A DNA stretch of 64,000 nucleotides from Chondrosia reniformis (taxonomy: Eukaryota; Porifera; Demospongiae; Chondrillida; Chondrillidae). This document shows, one piece after another, positions 11,195 through 23,621 of the stretch. The notes beneath the pieces were generated by a model that ran no database searches, had not been told where the DNA came from, and saw nothing but the letters and a program-made list of their open reading frames with translations. Each line of letters begins with the position of its first letter. Within the stretch, counting starts at the first letter, position 1. Where the stretch lies: contig OX359191.1 in NCBI GenBank assembly GCA_947172415.1, forward strand, positions 4,960,001 through 5,024,000. Direction: 5' to 3'. The translations under genes and the position numbers were made by a program.

Positions 11195-13725
11195 TACATA
11201 AAACTAGTACATACAACTAGTTCATAAAATTGGCACTACAACTAATACTACTACTAGTGCACACAACTGGTATATACAATCAGTCAAACAACTGGAACAA
11301 ACAACTTGTACATACACCTAGACCATACAACTGCTAACTAGTATGTACAACTATTATATACAAATATTATATACAATTAGTATCCACAACTAGTATATAA
11401 AACAGGTAGTGGTATATAAAATTAGTACTTACAACTAGTACATACAACTAGTACATAAAACTGCAACATTCAACTAGTACATACAACTATATAGTGCCAA
11501 CAACTAGTAAACATAACTAGTACTAGTTCATACAGCTAATACAAACAACTAGTATATACAACTTGTAAATATAACTAGTCCTAGTACAAACAACTAGTAC
11601 ATTCAACTAGTATATAACGATTACAAACAACAAGTAAATGGAACTAGTATATTCAATTAGAACATACAACTAGTACATACAACTAGTACCTACAACTAGT
11701 ACATACAACTAGTACATACAACTAGACCTACAACTAGTACATACAACTAGTACATACAATTAGTATATACAACTAGTACTAAAACTAGTACCTACAACTA
11801 GTACATACAACTAGTACATACAATTAGTATATACAACTAGTTCTAAAACTAGTTCCTACAATTAGGAATTATAACTAGTACTAGTATATACAACTAGTAG
11901 GTACAACTAGTTCATACAACTAGTAAATATAACCGTACTAGGACATACAACTAGTAGATATAATTTCTAATTATAACTAGTACAGACAAGTAGAACATAC
12001 ATCTAGTATATGCAGCTAGTTCAAACCACTAGTTCCTACAACCAGTACATTCACCTAGTACATACAACGAGTACATACAACTATTACCTACAACTAGTAA
12101 ATATAACCCGTACTAGTACATACAACTAGTACATACAACTAGTACGTTCACCTTGTACATACAAGTAGTACCTACAACTAGTACATATAATTACTACATA
12201 TAACTACTACATACAACTAGAACATCCATCTTGTACATACACCTAGTTCATGCAACTAGTACCTACAACATGTACAATTCACTAGTTCATACAACAAGTA
12301 CATACAACTAGTACATTCAACTAATACATACCACTAGTTCATACAACTACTATATTCAACTTGAACATACAAAGTGTACATACAATTAGACCATGGAACT
12401 AGTTACTAGTACATACAACTTGTACATACAACTAGTACCTCCATATAGTTAATATAACTGGTACTAGTACATGAAACTAGTACATTCATCTAGTAGCGAG
12501 AATATACAACCAGTACATACAACTAGTACATACAACTAGTACCTACAACTAGTAAATATGACAAGCACATAAAACTTCAGCATACATCTAGCACTTACAA
12601 TAAGTTCATTCAACTAGTACCCAAAACTAGTAAATATAACTAGTACTAGTACATAAAACTAGTACACAAAACTAGTACATACAACTACTACCTACAACTA
12701 GTAAACATAACTAGTACAAACAACTAGTACACACAAGTAGTACATAGAACTGTACATAGAACTAGACCATTCAACTAGTTCATACAACTATATAGTACAC
12801 ACAACCAGTACATACAACTAATGCAAACAAAAAGTAAATATGACTAGTAATAGTACATACACCTAGTGCATGCAATTAGTACATCTAACTACTGTATACA
12901 ACGAGAACGTACAACTAGTTCATACAACTAGACCATATAACTAATAACAAGTTATTATATAGTTATATGGTACACAAAACTAGTACATATACCTAATACC
13001 TACAAATAGTAAATATATCTAGTAATAGTACATGCAACTAGTACACACATCTAGTACATACAACTAGTACTTACAACTTGACCATAAAACTAGTAACTAG
13101 TACATAAAACTGGTTCATACAACTAGTACCTACAATTAGTAAATATAACTAGTATTAGTGCATACAACTAGTACATAAAACTAGTAACAAGTACATACAA
13201 CTAGTACATAGAAGTTGTACATATAACAAGTACCTACAACTAATACATTTAATTAGTACATATAATTGGTAAATACAACTAGAACATACCTCTATTACAT
13301 ACAATTGGTTCATAAAACTAGGACCTTCGACTAGTATATATAACTAGAACTAGTACATACAACTAGTACATATAACTAGACATACAACTATAACATGCAA
13401 CTAGTACTATAACTAGTACATAAACCTAGTTCATAAAACGACTGGATAAAACTAGTACATACTACTAATATGTGCAACTAGAACATACAACCAGTACATT
13501 CAACTAGTTACTAGTACCTAGAACTGGAAAATACAACTAGTCCCTACAACTGGTACCTACAACTAGAAATTATAACTAGTACTGGTAAAAACAACCAGTA
13601 CATACAACTAGTAAATACAACTAGTACCTGTGACTATATAGTATATAGAACTAGCAGTAGTATATACAAGTAGTACATACATCTAGTACTCACAACTTTT
13701 ACATACACCTAGTACCGAGTACACA
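11195..13725. repeat. 13-bp minisatellite block 2 (TACATACAACTAG orientation)
   Basis: About 2.5 kb of degenerate TACATACAACTAG units with frequent TAGTACTAG inserts. The orientation is opposite to block 1. The short stretch 11061-11194 upstream contains nothing recognised. Confidence 0.92.
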
Positions 13726-13818
13726 CAATAGAGCTGCGTATATATAGCTAAACACTTGTAATAGTAAATTGGAACTCCTAAATTTGAACCCCTCTAGGGA
13801 ACTCTTTGTAAAACTTTA

Positions 13819-14288
13819 GTCAGGTTATGCAGCATTTAAAGATGTCTACAGTCATGTTGTGATGCAATTCCTATATCCATTATTGTGTATGCAATGAAAT
13901 TGTAGTTTTATTAGATAGCTGTTGTGATGCAATATTTTGTATTCTCTTTACCTGTCGCTGCGCCAGAACGACCGGTCAAGTTATCCAGCATTTAAAGATG
14001 TTTACAGTCATGTTGTGATGCAACACCTATGCTCACTATTGTGTATTGAATGAAATTGTAGTATTATTTGATAGTTGTGGTGATGCAATATTTTGTATTC
14101 CCTTTACGTATCGCTGCATCAGAACGACAGGTCAGGTTATCCAGCATTTAAAGATGTCTACAGTCATGTTCTGATGCAATCCTTAAATACCCAATATTGT
14201 GTACTGAATGAAATTGTAATATTATTTGAGAGCTGTTGTGATGCAATATTTTGTATTCTTTTTACCTGTCGCTGCACCAGAACGACAG
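13819..14288 (+). repeat. 156-bp tandem repeat, three units
   Basis: Units begin at 13819, 13975 and 14131, each starting GTCA(A/G)GTTATCCAGC and ending in CCTGTCGCTGCACCAGAACG-like sequence, so the period is exactly 156 bp. Units differ by scattered substitutions. 156 is divisible by three, and one frame stays open for 76 codons at 14093-14323, but no protein similarity is apparent. Confidence 0.9.
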
Positions 14289-14585
14289 ATGTCTGCCTAT
14301 ACAGTACATTTATAAACCATTAATTACTTTTGAATGGAGTAGACATTCATAAATATAATTGCTACATATAATTTAAAGTAAAAACTATAAGGTGGTTTTT
14401 TCAAATTCAACTAAATTAATAATGATAAATATTACAACATGTTAACAGTTGATATTGTTTCTAAATTAAAGAGCTGTTAATGTAAAAGCTAAAATAATCA
14501 CTATTATATATATATACAGTACAAGTTACAATATACTAATATAATTTAATGTAAATAAATAAATCATATTATTAATTAATATAAT
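14289..14585. other. AT-rich spacer, nothing recognised
   Basis: AT-rich sequence with no repeat structure except ATATATACAGTACAAGTTAC, which echoes the family B/F junction at 4090. No coding signal is seen. Confidence 0.5.
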
Positions 14586-14985
14586 AAATATAAATAAACA
14601 AGTAGCCCCCCGAATTAATTCGAACTACTTGGCCGTATCGTTGGCATTTAATAAATATATTCGTAATACTAACGATTGAGGATGCTTAAGTGTCCTGAAC
14701 ATTATAAATAGCGACAGAAAAGCTTCGTTAACTAAAGCTTCCTAAACGCCGCCATTTGCAAAACGATGTATTGATGAATAAATTAAGTATTATAAAGTAT
14801 TATAATAGTTGCGTATATATGAACCTGTATTAAATATATATCGACGTATAAATAAAGTGTTATAATAGTTGCGTATCAACCCGTATTATATATATATATA
14901 TATATATATCTTTCCGTAACATGAAGCCATACAACGTAATTGGCAAATGAAAACAATATAAGGGGCTGCTGCAGGCAGCCCCTAA
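14586..14985 (-). repeat. Family F terminus, right-facing, partial
   Basis: Reverse orientation of the 4010 terminus: degenerate ATGGCGGCG module (CGCCGCCATTTGC near 14745), the TACG-rich segment, a TA repeat, AACATGAAGCCATAC, AATGAAAACAATATAAG and the terminal hairpin AGGGGCTGC...GCAGCCCCTAA ending at about 14985. Together with 4010 it could be the opposite end of one 11-kb composite, but nested insertions make this uncertain. Confidence 0.72.
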
Positions 14986-16560
14986 TAATATAAATAATTC
15001 ATATGGCTCCAGGAAAGGACCTAGCAACAGAATGGGCATAGTATCATAAAGATTAGGGTATAAAACTCATTTGAAATTTAGGGATTTTTTATTAAGTCTC
15101 CATTTGGTAGAAAACAGAGGAAAAACTGCATATAAAATGCCATAGGTCTATAGGAAACATATAGGAAATTTATATTGAAACCAAGTGTTATATTGATAAA
15201 AATTATCAATTTGTCAGGTCACTGTGAAACCGCCATATATCATGGTACATGTGTATGACAAACGTCTGGCGAAGTTTTGCTTAATTAAAGTTGCAATATA
15301 ATCAACATATAAAAGAAGAATGCAAGGTTACAATTGCACAATCTGGTCATGATGTTGCTCTAGTGCTTCATCAACACCTTTGTATATCGCTCCGAACACA
15401 TTTAGTGGATTATCATGTGATGTTGAGAAAATGTCACCGCCTCATTGTTACAGAAGACCATCCTTTCGAGAACGGCTATGACAAGTCGACTCTCACCTAC
15501 GAGAAGGAGCTTGCGAATAAGTGAGTTGTAGCAAAGGTTAGATAAAGTGTATTTGTGTATGTTTCTGTTAGGTTTGAGGCAGAATTGTCCCTATATTGAT
15601 GCAAAAGAAATTCGTTTAGTCGACCGTATAGCTCTGTCTTCTCTTCTTACATTTTTACTTGTCCATGTGTAGGCATTAGGAGTGTTTGTTGCGATCATTA
15701 TGAGAATAAAGCCTTGTTGAGCGTCAGCAACATGAATTTACTAATTTCAAACTTGATATTCCCATTCTTGTATTACTGATGAAGACCTCTGCGTTGAAAC
15801 GGCCAGAATTAGTAAATTCATGTTACCGATGTTCAAACAAGGCTTTATTCTTATCCATGTGTGTGTGTTTTCCATGTGTACATACATGTACAGTAGAATC
15901 TCATAACGAAATTGCTCATAGTGAATGCCTAAGTATAGTGAAGTTATTTGCTGGCTAATTACACTCAAGTACACTACACAGTAAAAGTTACAGGCAAATA
16001 TATAAAATATTAAAATTATATACAATTAAGTACTACACAGTACAAGTTACAAATTTAAATATACTAGTAGTGAAAGTTACTGGCAAATATATAAAATATT
16101 AAAATTACATTCAAGTACTACAGTTACAAATTTATGAGGTCCAAGTGACTATATAATATTAAAATTACAATCAGGTGCTAGCTAGACATGCAGTGCAAGT
16201 TACAAATTTAAAGAGATCCAAGTGACCCATAGGATAATCTGTATTTAAAACAGTACAAGACTTTAGTCACACTGTTGCAGGCTTTGAAATTCTCAACTAC
16301 TGCATAGAGAGACGTATTTGATACAGATCATCCAATTGCAAGGTAGAACACATGACCTACCAATTACCTTTTCACACCTTAGTATAGACTGAAGATGATG
16401 CATCTGCATGCCATATATCAACCAAGGTTCCAGTCTTAAAGGGGTCTCAGCTAATAACCACAGCAGATTTGATTTGCCTTGTAAGGGAGCTAAGTATAAC
16501 GGCGGTTGGCTGCATCCATTCGCATAATAAACATGGTTAGAGACCATTTTGTATGTATAT
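14986..16560 (+). repeat. Family B compound repeat, copy 2
   Basis: Runs from AATTCATATGGCTCC through a plus-strand ORF (15291-15524, ending ELANK, with EDHPFENGYDKST) to a minus-strand ORF (16293-16667, with QGKSNLLWLLAETPLRLEP). Both peptides recur in the 55-kb copy and in degraded form at 4.2-5.7 kb. The internal part 15940-16220 has three imperfect direct repeats around GGCAAATATATAAAAT. Neither peptide matches a family that I recognise. Confidence 0.7.
15693..15850. repeat. Inverted pair of Penelope-like 3' ends with hammerhead-like core
   Basis: GAATAAAGCCTTGTTGAGCG...ATGAATTTACTAATT on the left is mirrored by AATTAGTAAATTCATG...CAAGGCTTTATTC on the right. The loop contains CTGATGA (15776) and GAAAC (15796), separated by a short imperfect stem. 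The same structure is in the reversed family B copy at 55130-55290 and, longer, at 33868-35030. Confidence 0.65.
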
Positions 16561-17216
16561 ATATATAGACATAGATACAAAATGTAAACATTGAACACTG
16601 TTAATGAATTAAAATGGTTGAATGTAATGTTCAAAGTAGGGAGCCACTTTCTTTTAAATATGGTCAAAGAAAATGTCTTTCTGAATTTCTATAAATATTG
16701 ATGATTGAACAATATTGATTAAATGCACACTGTATTCATTGTATATTATGTAGGAATTTATAATAGTTGTTTTATATAGTCAGTGCTAATTATAGCATGC
16801 ATGTATATAGTAGGGATATGTTTATATATGAAGTGTTAGAGCAGCTATTAATAATAAAATTTACTTCCTAAGAAGATTCTTACTGCCCTCCTAACTTTTG
16901 TGCATTCTAACCATGCATACTTGTATTAAACACTGCTATATACTTTTAGCCTCTGACATTTTGTTGAGTTTGATAATGAACTAGATGCACTTGTAAGGAA
17001 AACTATCATCTATTTTGAACACATATGCATAACATACATGTCTTAAAAACAACAACCAACCACATGAAGCTTCAGTGCATATATCAAAATTAATCATAAA
17101 ATGATTGCATGCACATGTATCAATTAACAAATAAGGCAATTACTCGAAGAATGTTATCCGCATGCAATTATGGGTAGCACCTATATACTGTACATATACA
17201 TTTACAAAAAGATGCA
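16561..17216. other. AT-rich DNA, nothing recognised
   Basis: No open frame with family resemblance and no repeat beyond short TA runs. I can assign nothing here. Confidence 0.5.
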
Positions 17217-18362
17217 CAGTCGAACCTGCATAATCTGACATGCACTGATTAATGGAGCCCCTCAAAATGTTAGATTATGGAGGGGTGTGTGTTTTTAGAG
17301 AATCAACAATATAATTATATTAATTGATCATAATTTTTGTATAATGTTTATGTTTAAATTTCATATTTATCCCATCTAATATTGTATAGGGACAGTTAAG
17401 CTTCATGTTTAATCCCTCTTCAGTCATAATTATACCATTGTTTCCTTTATATTATTATAAAAAGTCCTTGGCAAAAAATATACATTAGCAAAAAACTTCA
17501 ACAAACCCCCAGTTTGTAGCCTATACAGTGAATATAATCTATACAAATTTGAAAAAAAAAAAAACAATTATGGAGTCAATATATATAGAGCCATAATAAA
17601 GCTCAGAGTGAGAAAATACTGTATATTCTTTCCATTGTAAAATAATTTCTTACATCTAGTTCTTGAAGAATTGGTCATTTTAAAGCCTGAGTTTATCCAG
17701 TCCTGAAAGGTACATAGTTTAGATACTTGATGATTTGATCAACTCTTGCATGCAAGTAGGTTATGTAAAGTTGTATGAAGGCCAATGTGTAATTACACTT
17801 TAGTTTCCTGTCCCCTCAGGTGCCAAAAAGCATGCAGGAGGGAGAGTATTCTTTATTATTCATTATTTCATTATTTTACAATAATAGTGTATGCAAGAAG
17901 GTAAATGGATAGGGAGTGTATAAATAGATAGTCTTCAATGTATACTATTATTAATTAAAAATCGTCCACGGAAGAAGCATCCGAGTGCAGCTAACATCAA
18001 CATAGCATGCTTGTGCTTACCAGTGTCATAGTCATCACATCGCTATAGGACTAGATGTAGGAGACCACGAGGCAAATGTGACAATGAGCGCACACACTAC
18101 ATGTGCATCACACACCGCAAAACACTTAATAGGGTTTTTACAATGATTAATACTGGTATATAATAAAAATAACAGACAATAAGGAAAAAAGCAGGCAGCT
18201 TGCTTCCTGTAATGCATGCGGGCGGTGGACAGGAACTAAAGTGCAATTTGGAGTGGCCTATATAATGAGTGCCTTGTAGGAGGTGATGATCCATCACTCC
18301 ATTTTGTGTTGATTTCCTTAGGATTCCAATTTATTAAATAGTCAGTTGTGTAGGTTCCACTG
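17217..18362. mobile_element. CAG-ended Tc1/mariner-like non-autonomous element
   Basis: The left end CAGTCGAACCTGCATAATC and the reverse complement of the right end, CAGTGGAACCTACACAAC, align over about 22 bp with a few differences. The right end is followed by TA; the left flank reads CA, a possible mutated TA. CAG termini with TA targets are typical of Tc1/mariner/pogo MITEs. No transposase is visible inside 1146 bp. Confidence 0.55.
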
Positions 18363-19077
18363 TATATATATAAATTACTGTTATTGAATAGGAAGTGAAT
18401 AAAAGGAATGAATTAAGGAAAACAAATATGAAAGGCATCAGTCCACCTGTAATCTTATATATACAGTAGGACCTGGGTTATCTAATACTGTTTGTTCCCT
18501 GCCAAAACATATATACATATTAATTAGTACAATGCAAACATCTACTGCTTGAATTTCATATATTTATCTAGGTATTTGTCTATAGAAATAACAACTATGT
18601 CATATGTAATATGTTAGCGAAGTGCATTAACTGGTACTTTTGAGAAGTCAAATGTTTGCAGATTTTGGGAACTGCTAACTCTAATGTTAGTGGTTGAGCT
18701 GAAAATGGAAGTCTCAAGAGATGTTTGGGGTCTGCTGTTACCGCCATGGATAGCAAAGAGCTAATAGTATTTTTTCTTCTATTGCTGGATGGAAGGTTTT
18801 CACATAGGGATTGTCAAACTATGATCATTAAGATATATAAAATAATATTCAATTCTGTAAATTCAGATAGGCATTAGCTTAAAACTATTTTAAGGGTCTT
18901 AAGTTATATTAGTGCTATTTCGAAGACACTTTCCCTCCAAACACTTTAGCATAAACACATTAGTATGAAAATACCTGACGTATTTCAAGAACAACTTTCC
19001 ATGGAAATTTGCAACTGTAAGTCCATTAGCTCTTTGATAAGTGTCTTGTGATCTGCCTACTACACAATTTATTTGAC
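18363..19077. other. AT-rich DNA with one isolated CAG terminus-like motif
   Basis: At about 18468 TACAGTAGGACCTGGGTTATC resembles a mariner/pogo end, but no matching opposite end was found. Nothing else was recognised. Confidence 0.4.
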
Positions 19078-19172
19078 ATTAATCAAATCATATGGTATTA
19101 ATCAAATCATATGGCATTAATTAAATCATATGGCATTAATCAAATCATATGACATTAATCAAATCTTATGAC
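19078..19172 (+). repeat. 19-bp tandem repeat, five units
   Basis: Five consecutive units of ATTAATCAAATCATATGGC with one or two differences each. Confidence 0.92.
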
Positions 19173-20404
19173 GTATTTGAGCTTTTTTGTGTAATACAAC
19201 CATTGCACAACTCAGTAAAACAGCTGCAGGTGGATTCTGTACCTACTCTTCCTACACATCTAAATATAATTCTTAAGGAACTTTATATATAGATACATAA
19301 GGAGAATAGGTACTGCTGATAGAACATAAGGAAAGGCAACAAAAGCAATTTTCCTATGGCTGCATGACTATACACAGAACAAATAGCAAGTACTAAGTTT
19401 TGGAGGAAGGATTAGGCTATATTTTTACAATTTAATTGCTTTGACTGAGGCTTTATACATTTTGGAGCACATGAAATGTAAAAATTACACTGAAACAATC
19501 AATAATATATATGTTAAAAAAGTTGAGTAATGTAGATTTAAACTAAGCTTTAAATTTACATTGTCAATTTACTAATATAAAATCATTCATCAAGTAAGAT
19601 GTCATGCATACTAATGGGGTTAAAGTATTGTAATAATCAAATGGCAATTGTGTTATCATCAGAAATATACATGTAAGCTGATATTACATAACATATGCCA
19701 ATTCAAAAGTACAATCTTTAACATGACCTTTCTTCAAATCTTGCTGACTGTGCATGGCAATAACCTTACAAAAACACAACTTAAGTCTGAATAGGAAATT
19801 TTCAAAGTAACTATAATTATTAGTCTTACAAGTACATAAGACATCTCATGTACTAACGTACACTAACAGTTTATGCTTATATTGTAGTAATGATACTACA
19901 AAGCACCCAGCAGAGGTATTTCACCATGTAAATTAACATAGTAAAAGAATCACCATTACAACCATGCATCAAATATTATGAGGCTGAAGGTTATATATAG
20001 TAAGTTACTAAAGGAAATTATACTGGCAAGGATTATTCCTCTGGTCACCATACAAAGGTCAGCTGAAAAGTTTTTACACCTAACTGCTAAAACCACACCA
20101 TCCATGCAAAAGTACACATACTGTATATATTCTCTTGGCAACACTGAATCAGAAAATTATACTTAAACTCATCAACTCATTTTGATAATAATTTAGCTCT
20201 AATGACCTATTATATTATCAATGTTATGAATTTCTATCCATTATCTATTGCAAATGTAAAATATTGTAATTCGCATATATTGTACATTGCAAGAGTAAAC
20301 ACCTGTATACAGGCAAAACCTTGAACATTTCAACTACACTTTATAGCAGAAAAATGATATTAGTCTACTACCTATAGATTTTAATTAAGCCTTTTCATAA
20401 ACAT
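19173..20404. other. AT-rich DNA, nothing recognised
   Basis: The short open frames around 19956-20166 show no family resemblance. No repeat structure was seen. Confidence 0.5.
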
Positions 20405-20805
20405 GGTTTAAAGTAGGTACGTATTTATGGGGTGCCATTTGCAAAAATATTCAGAAAAAAGTGTTACAGCAATAAATTTGAAATAAATAAACATATTCCT
20501 GTAAAAAGGGGATATATACCTAAAGATGGCCATCATTAAAGTGATATATAAATTACACATACAAAATGTAATATTTCCATAAATGTGATATATATTTCTA
20601 AAAATGTGATATATCCAACAATGTGATATATCCAAAATATGTACATAGTGATATATACATGCACATATACAACTCAGTTGTGCATTTGACCTTTTTAAGA
20701 CCACATGGTAAACTTTAAAATATGGGGTGCCGTTTGTAAAAATATTCAGAAAAAAGTGTTCTAGCAAAAACTGATATAACTAAATTTATTCCTGTAAAAA
20801 GGGGA
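20405..20805 (+). repeat. Pair of roughly 100-bp direct repeats
   Basis: 20405-20515 and 20710-20805 share GGGGTGCC(A/G)TTTG, AAAAATATTCAGAAAAAAG and ATTCCTGTAAAAAGGGG. They bracket the left iteron block of the inverted-repeat element. Confidence 0.75.
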
Positions 20806-21345
20806 TATATCACTCCTTCTAAGTTGGGCTGTGCCTATTGGATCAATTCTTTGAATAATAGCTCTGAGCTTAGCTCTAGGCACTCGTTTTCCATGGGACA
20901 AGAGATGACCATTAAGCATGACCTATCCATCATTAGGTTGATTTGATTTTATTTCCGTTACTTTTTGGTCAAGGTCAGCAGTAGACATTCTGGAATACTT
21001 TTGTAAATTTATTTGACTAGATGCATTATCCTTATTGTTTAAGATTTGACGACTTACTCCAAGTATTTTAGCAACATTTGTCTTGGAAATACTTTGGAAA
21101 GAAGAAACTTCGCTTCTTCAAGTCAACATTCACAGATGGTCTTCCGCTTGTATTGGACTGTCCACTATGTCCTTCAGCCATTTTAAAGTTTACCATATGG
21201 TCTTCAAAAGGTCACATGCACAACTGAGTAGAATATGTGCATGTATCATATTTTGGATATATCACATTGTTGGATATATCACATTGTTGGATATATCACA
21301 TTTTTGGATATATCACATTATTGGATATATCACATTTTCGCATGT
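20580..21345. mobile_element. Inverted-repeat element with 17-bp iterons
   Basis: Arms of about 120 bp (20605-20725 and 21172-21300) are inverted copies sharing TTTAAAGTTTACCATATGG, GGTCACATGCACAACTGAG-like sequence and ATATGTGCATGTA. The right end carries five tandem copies of ATTGTTGGATATATCAC (21250-21335); three or four reversed copies lie at 20575-20655. Subterminal iterons plus inverted arms fit a DNA transposon with multiple transposase binding sites. Confidence 0.65.
20806..21181 (-). pseudogene. Truncated transposon HTH protein (integrase-core type), frameshifted
   Basis: Starts at an ATG on the minus strand (21181) reading MAEGHSGQSNTSGRPSVNV. After a frame change it continues with TNVAKILGVSRQILNN (helix-turn-helix-like), YSRMSTADLDQKV and PRAKLRAIIQRIDP. 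This order resembles the N-terminal DNA-binding part of integrase-core proteins that are abundant in invertebrate genomes, upstream of the catalytic domain. The catalytic domain is absent: similarity stops at about 20812, where the direct repeat begins. At least one frameshift lies near 21060-21090. The family assignment rests on motif order only. Confidence 0.5.
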
Positions 21346-21530
21346 GGAACATGTCTGCGAATTTCCTTTTTTGTAAATCATCATATTAGTGCCTACAGAA
21401 GTGTAACATTTCAGGCGGAAGCGTCTTTAGCATGTGACCTGTGCGTGAAGTGGAGCACCCAGCACTGAAACGTCACGAGTCATCATTGGTCGTAATAGAT
21501 GTCAAATTATAGTATAGCAGAGGAAGGCCA
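21346..21530. other. Short unassigned spacer
   Basis: No coding or repeat signal was recognised. Confidence 0.4.
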
Positions 21531-21735
21531 ACGACTGAGGAATGCCAATAATGGACTACGTGACCGAAACGTTCTATTTTTCTTTTGATTATACTAAGTT
21601 TATAATCAAAGAAGAATAGAATGTTTCGGTCACGTAGGCCTTAATTCCTCAGCTATTATTAACGTAGTATAATAGCTGAGGAATTAAGGCCTACGTGACC
21701 GAAACGTTCTGTTTTCTTTTGATTATACTTCGTTA
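21531..21735. repeat. Three alternating inverted copies of a PLE-end-like unit
   Basis: A unit of about 60 bp containing CTGAGGAAT, CCTACGTGACCGAAACG, TTCTATTTT and CTTTTGATTATAC occurs plus (21534-21595), minus (21600-21655) and plus (21667-21730), so neighbours can fold into hairpins. The CTGAGGA...GAAACGTTCT skeleton resembles the Penelope ends at 34948, which read CTGATGA...GAAACGTTCT. Confidence 0.7.
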
Positions 21736-21961
21736 ATTGCTCATACATTTTCGCCATTGATAATTACATAAATATTAGTAGACATGCAATATGCTTACTG
21801 TTTCGAGTTACCTCTTACAACAAAAACTTTGATCAAGGAAACTGTATCGCTACTGAGAAGCCTTACTTGAAATATCAACTTTCGAAGTCTAATGTTTGTA
21901 TAACGCGTTACCAAATATTTGGGTGCATATGCAACGTCATAAAACGTCATTATATGATGGC
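21736..21961. other. Short unassigned spacer
   Basis: No coding or repeat signal was recognised. Confidence 0.4.
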
Positions 21962-22184
21962 TAAATGGAGTTTACCGAGGTAAACGGAGTTAATGGACGA
22001 GTGAAGGATGTACGCATATATATATATATATATAATTGTATATAAGGTATACGCTATATGAAATCTCCGCGAATAGTATGCTAAAATCGAAAAGATAATC
22101 AAGTGGATTGGTTAAGCTGTTACTAGGTGATGTTTGTGCATTCAACAACGTGAACCTACGGTGGAAACGACGTTAATTCTTTCA
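21962..22184 (+). repeat. Direct repeat R1 of the DIRS-like element
   Basis: 223 bp, nearly identical to 23372-23590, from TAAATGGAGTTTAC to GTTAATTCTTTCA, including a TA microsatellite and TATATAAGGTATACGC. Copy R2 lies immediately 5' of gag, so R is probably the element leader or terminal repeat. Confidence 0.88.
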
Positions 22185-22260
22185 TTTTTTACCTTTACCC
22201 TCGACATCATTGATGCCGATAGGCTTTGGCGGTCCGGTCCAAAGAGGAGACCCACACCCT

Positions 22261-23256
22261 CAACGTATACAGGTCCTATTCAGCCGACGCATTTTACTCT
22301 TCCTAGCCCACTGCAGCAAATCCTGATCTAAGGCTGCCCATTTAACTTCCCCACAAAGAGCAGCTGCCTTTTCTCTAAATTGGATATCATATTCAAGCCA
22401 GTGGGTTTCACCGAAATTAGCGTCCCTGGCCAAACGGGTAACTACACCCAAATAAGTAAATAACTCCAATGCCTTCTCTGGCTTCTCAGCAACAACTGTA
22501 GCGGCATACAAGGCGAAGGACAAGGCCCAGTCAGGGAATGTCTCCACTGGTATGGGTTTCTTCTTCTTCTCCTTTTCGTCTTTAAATTGTTCTGCCATGT
22601 TTTCCGGCAATAAGGATGCAAAATCCACATAAATCCCTTCCCGGATCTTCTCAACGAGATTCCCCGGAACAGCTGGCAAGCCCCCCCCTGGAGCAAAGCC
22701 AACCTTCATTTTGGCCTTTCCATTTCCTGATTGAACAGGCATATCACTCTTCCCGGTCTCATCATCGGACCCTTCTTCCACCAAGCCCGACAAAGTGCCT
22801 TCAACCAAAGCACCTAAATATCAACACCAAAATAACTTATCAATGACGCCTCTAACTTCCATGAATAACAAACTACCGTAAATCAATCAACAAAAACCAT
22901 ATTCCCAAACATATCCATATCCCTCCATTATCTAAACAATAACACTTAAATTTAGTGTTACATCCTTCCATCAAAACTGTCAACAATTTTGCCAAGCGTG
23001 GCTATAGTACATATACATTACAACTGCCAATAATAATATATTACCAAGCGTGGCTACATACATCACCCATTATAGAGCATTACTAATAAATGTTGCTAGC
23101 ACAGCCATATTACATATACATTCAAACTATCAATAATAATATTGCCTAGCGTGGCTATATACGTACCTCCAAACCGTCATTAACAATATTGCCAAGTATG
23201 CATGGCTATAATATACATAACAATTGCCCATGAAAATTTGCCACACGTAGTTATAA
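22261..23256 (-). repeat. Left arm of a 1-kb inverted repeat (inverted gag and intron segment)
   Basis: Reverse complement of 24665-25661, apparently identical or almost so: the 182-residue gag frame read here on the minus strand is identical to the start of gag exon 2 (Leu at 25113 onwards), and the intronic part matches base for base wherever compared. The boundaries are sharp on both sides. It ends inside gag, before the zinc-knuckle region. Confidence 0.93.
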
Positions 23257-23371
23257 GGTTGGGGGATGGTATTAGCCGAAAGCGAACTATAGGAGAACTG
23301 AGAGTCAGGTTTAGGATTTAAGGTGAGATGGCAAATAATCACTATACACTTGTAACGTAACGGCTGTTCAT
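23257..23371. other. Spacer between inverted arm and leader repeat
   Basis: About 115 bp without a counterpart seen elsewhere in the window. Confidence 0.4.
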
Positions 23372-23590
23372 TAAATGGAGTTTACGGAGGTAAACGGAGT
23401 TAATGGACGAGTGAAGGATGTACGCATATATATATATATAATTGTATATAAGGTATACGCTATATGAAATCTCCGCGAATAGTATGCTAAAATCGATAAG
23501 AGAATCAAGTGGATTGGTTAAGCTGTTACTAGGTGATGTTTGTGCATTCAACAACGTGAACCTACGGTGGAAACGACGTTAATTCTTTCA
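23372..23590 (+). promoter_or_regulatory. Direct repeat R2, putative 5' leader of the DIRS-like element
   Basis: Second copy of R, ending 31 bp before the gag ATG at 23622. A TATATAAGG-like box at about 23445 could serve transcription. Promoter function is inferred from position only. Confidence 0.6.
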
Positions 23591-23621
23591 GTTTTTATTT
23601 GCGAACAGATAGCGCTATTCA

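Noticed and set aside
13819..14323. Tandem 156-bp repeat as duplicated small RNA or tRNA genes
   Set aside because: No tRNA fold, no box motifs and no terminator-like tract were seen; treated as a plain tandem repeat.
4010..14985. One 11-kb composite transposon bounded by the two family F termini
   Set aside because: The termini face each other correctly, but there are internal F modules, family B insertions and Merlin; without other copies the unity of the block cannot be shown, so it is not annotated as one element.
18035..18297. Two overlapping minus-strand ORFs with hydrophobic stretches as a small membrane protein
   Set aside because: Overlapping frames, no conserved motif, no plausible exon signals; chance frames inside a CAG-ended element are more likely.
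22260..22808. Second, independent gag gene on the minus strand
   Set aside because: It is the inverted-repeat arm: an identical copy of part of gag exon 2 without start, exon 1 or zinc-knuckle region.
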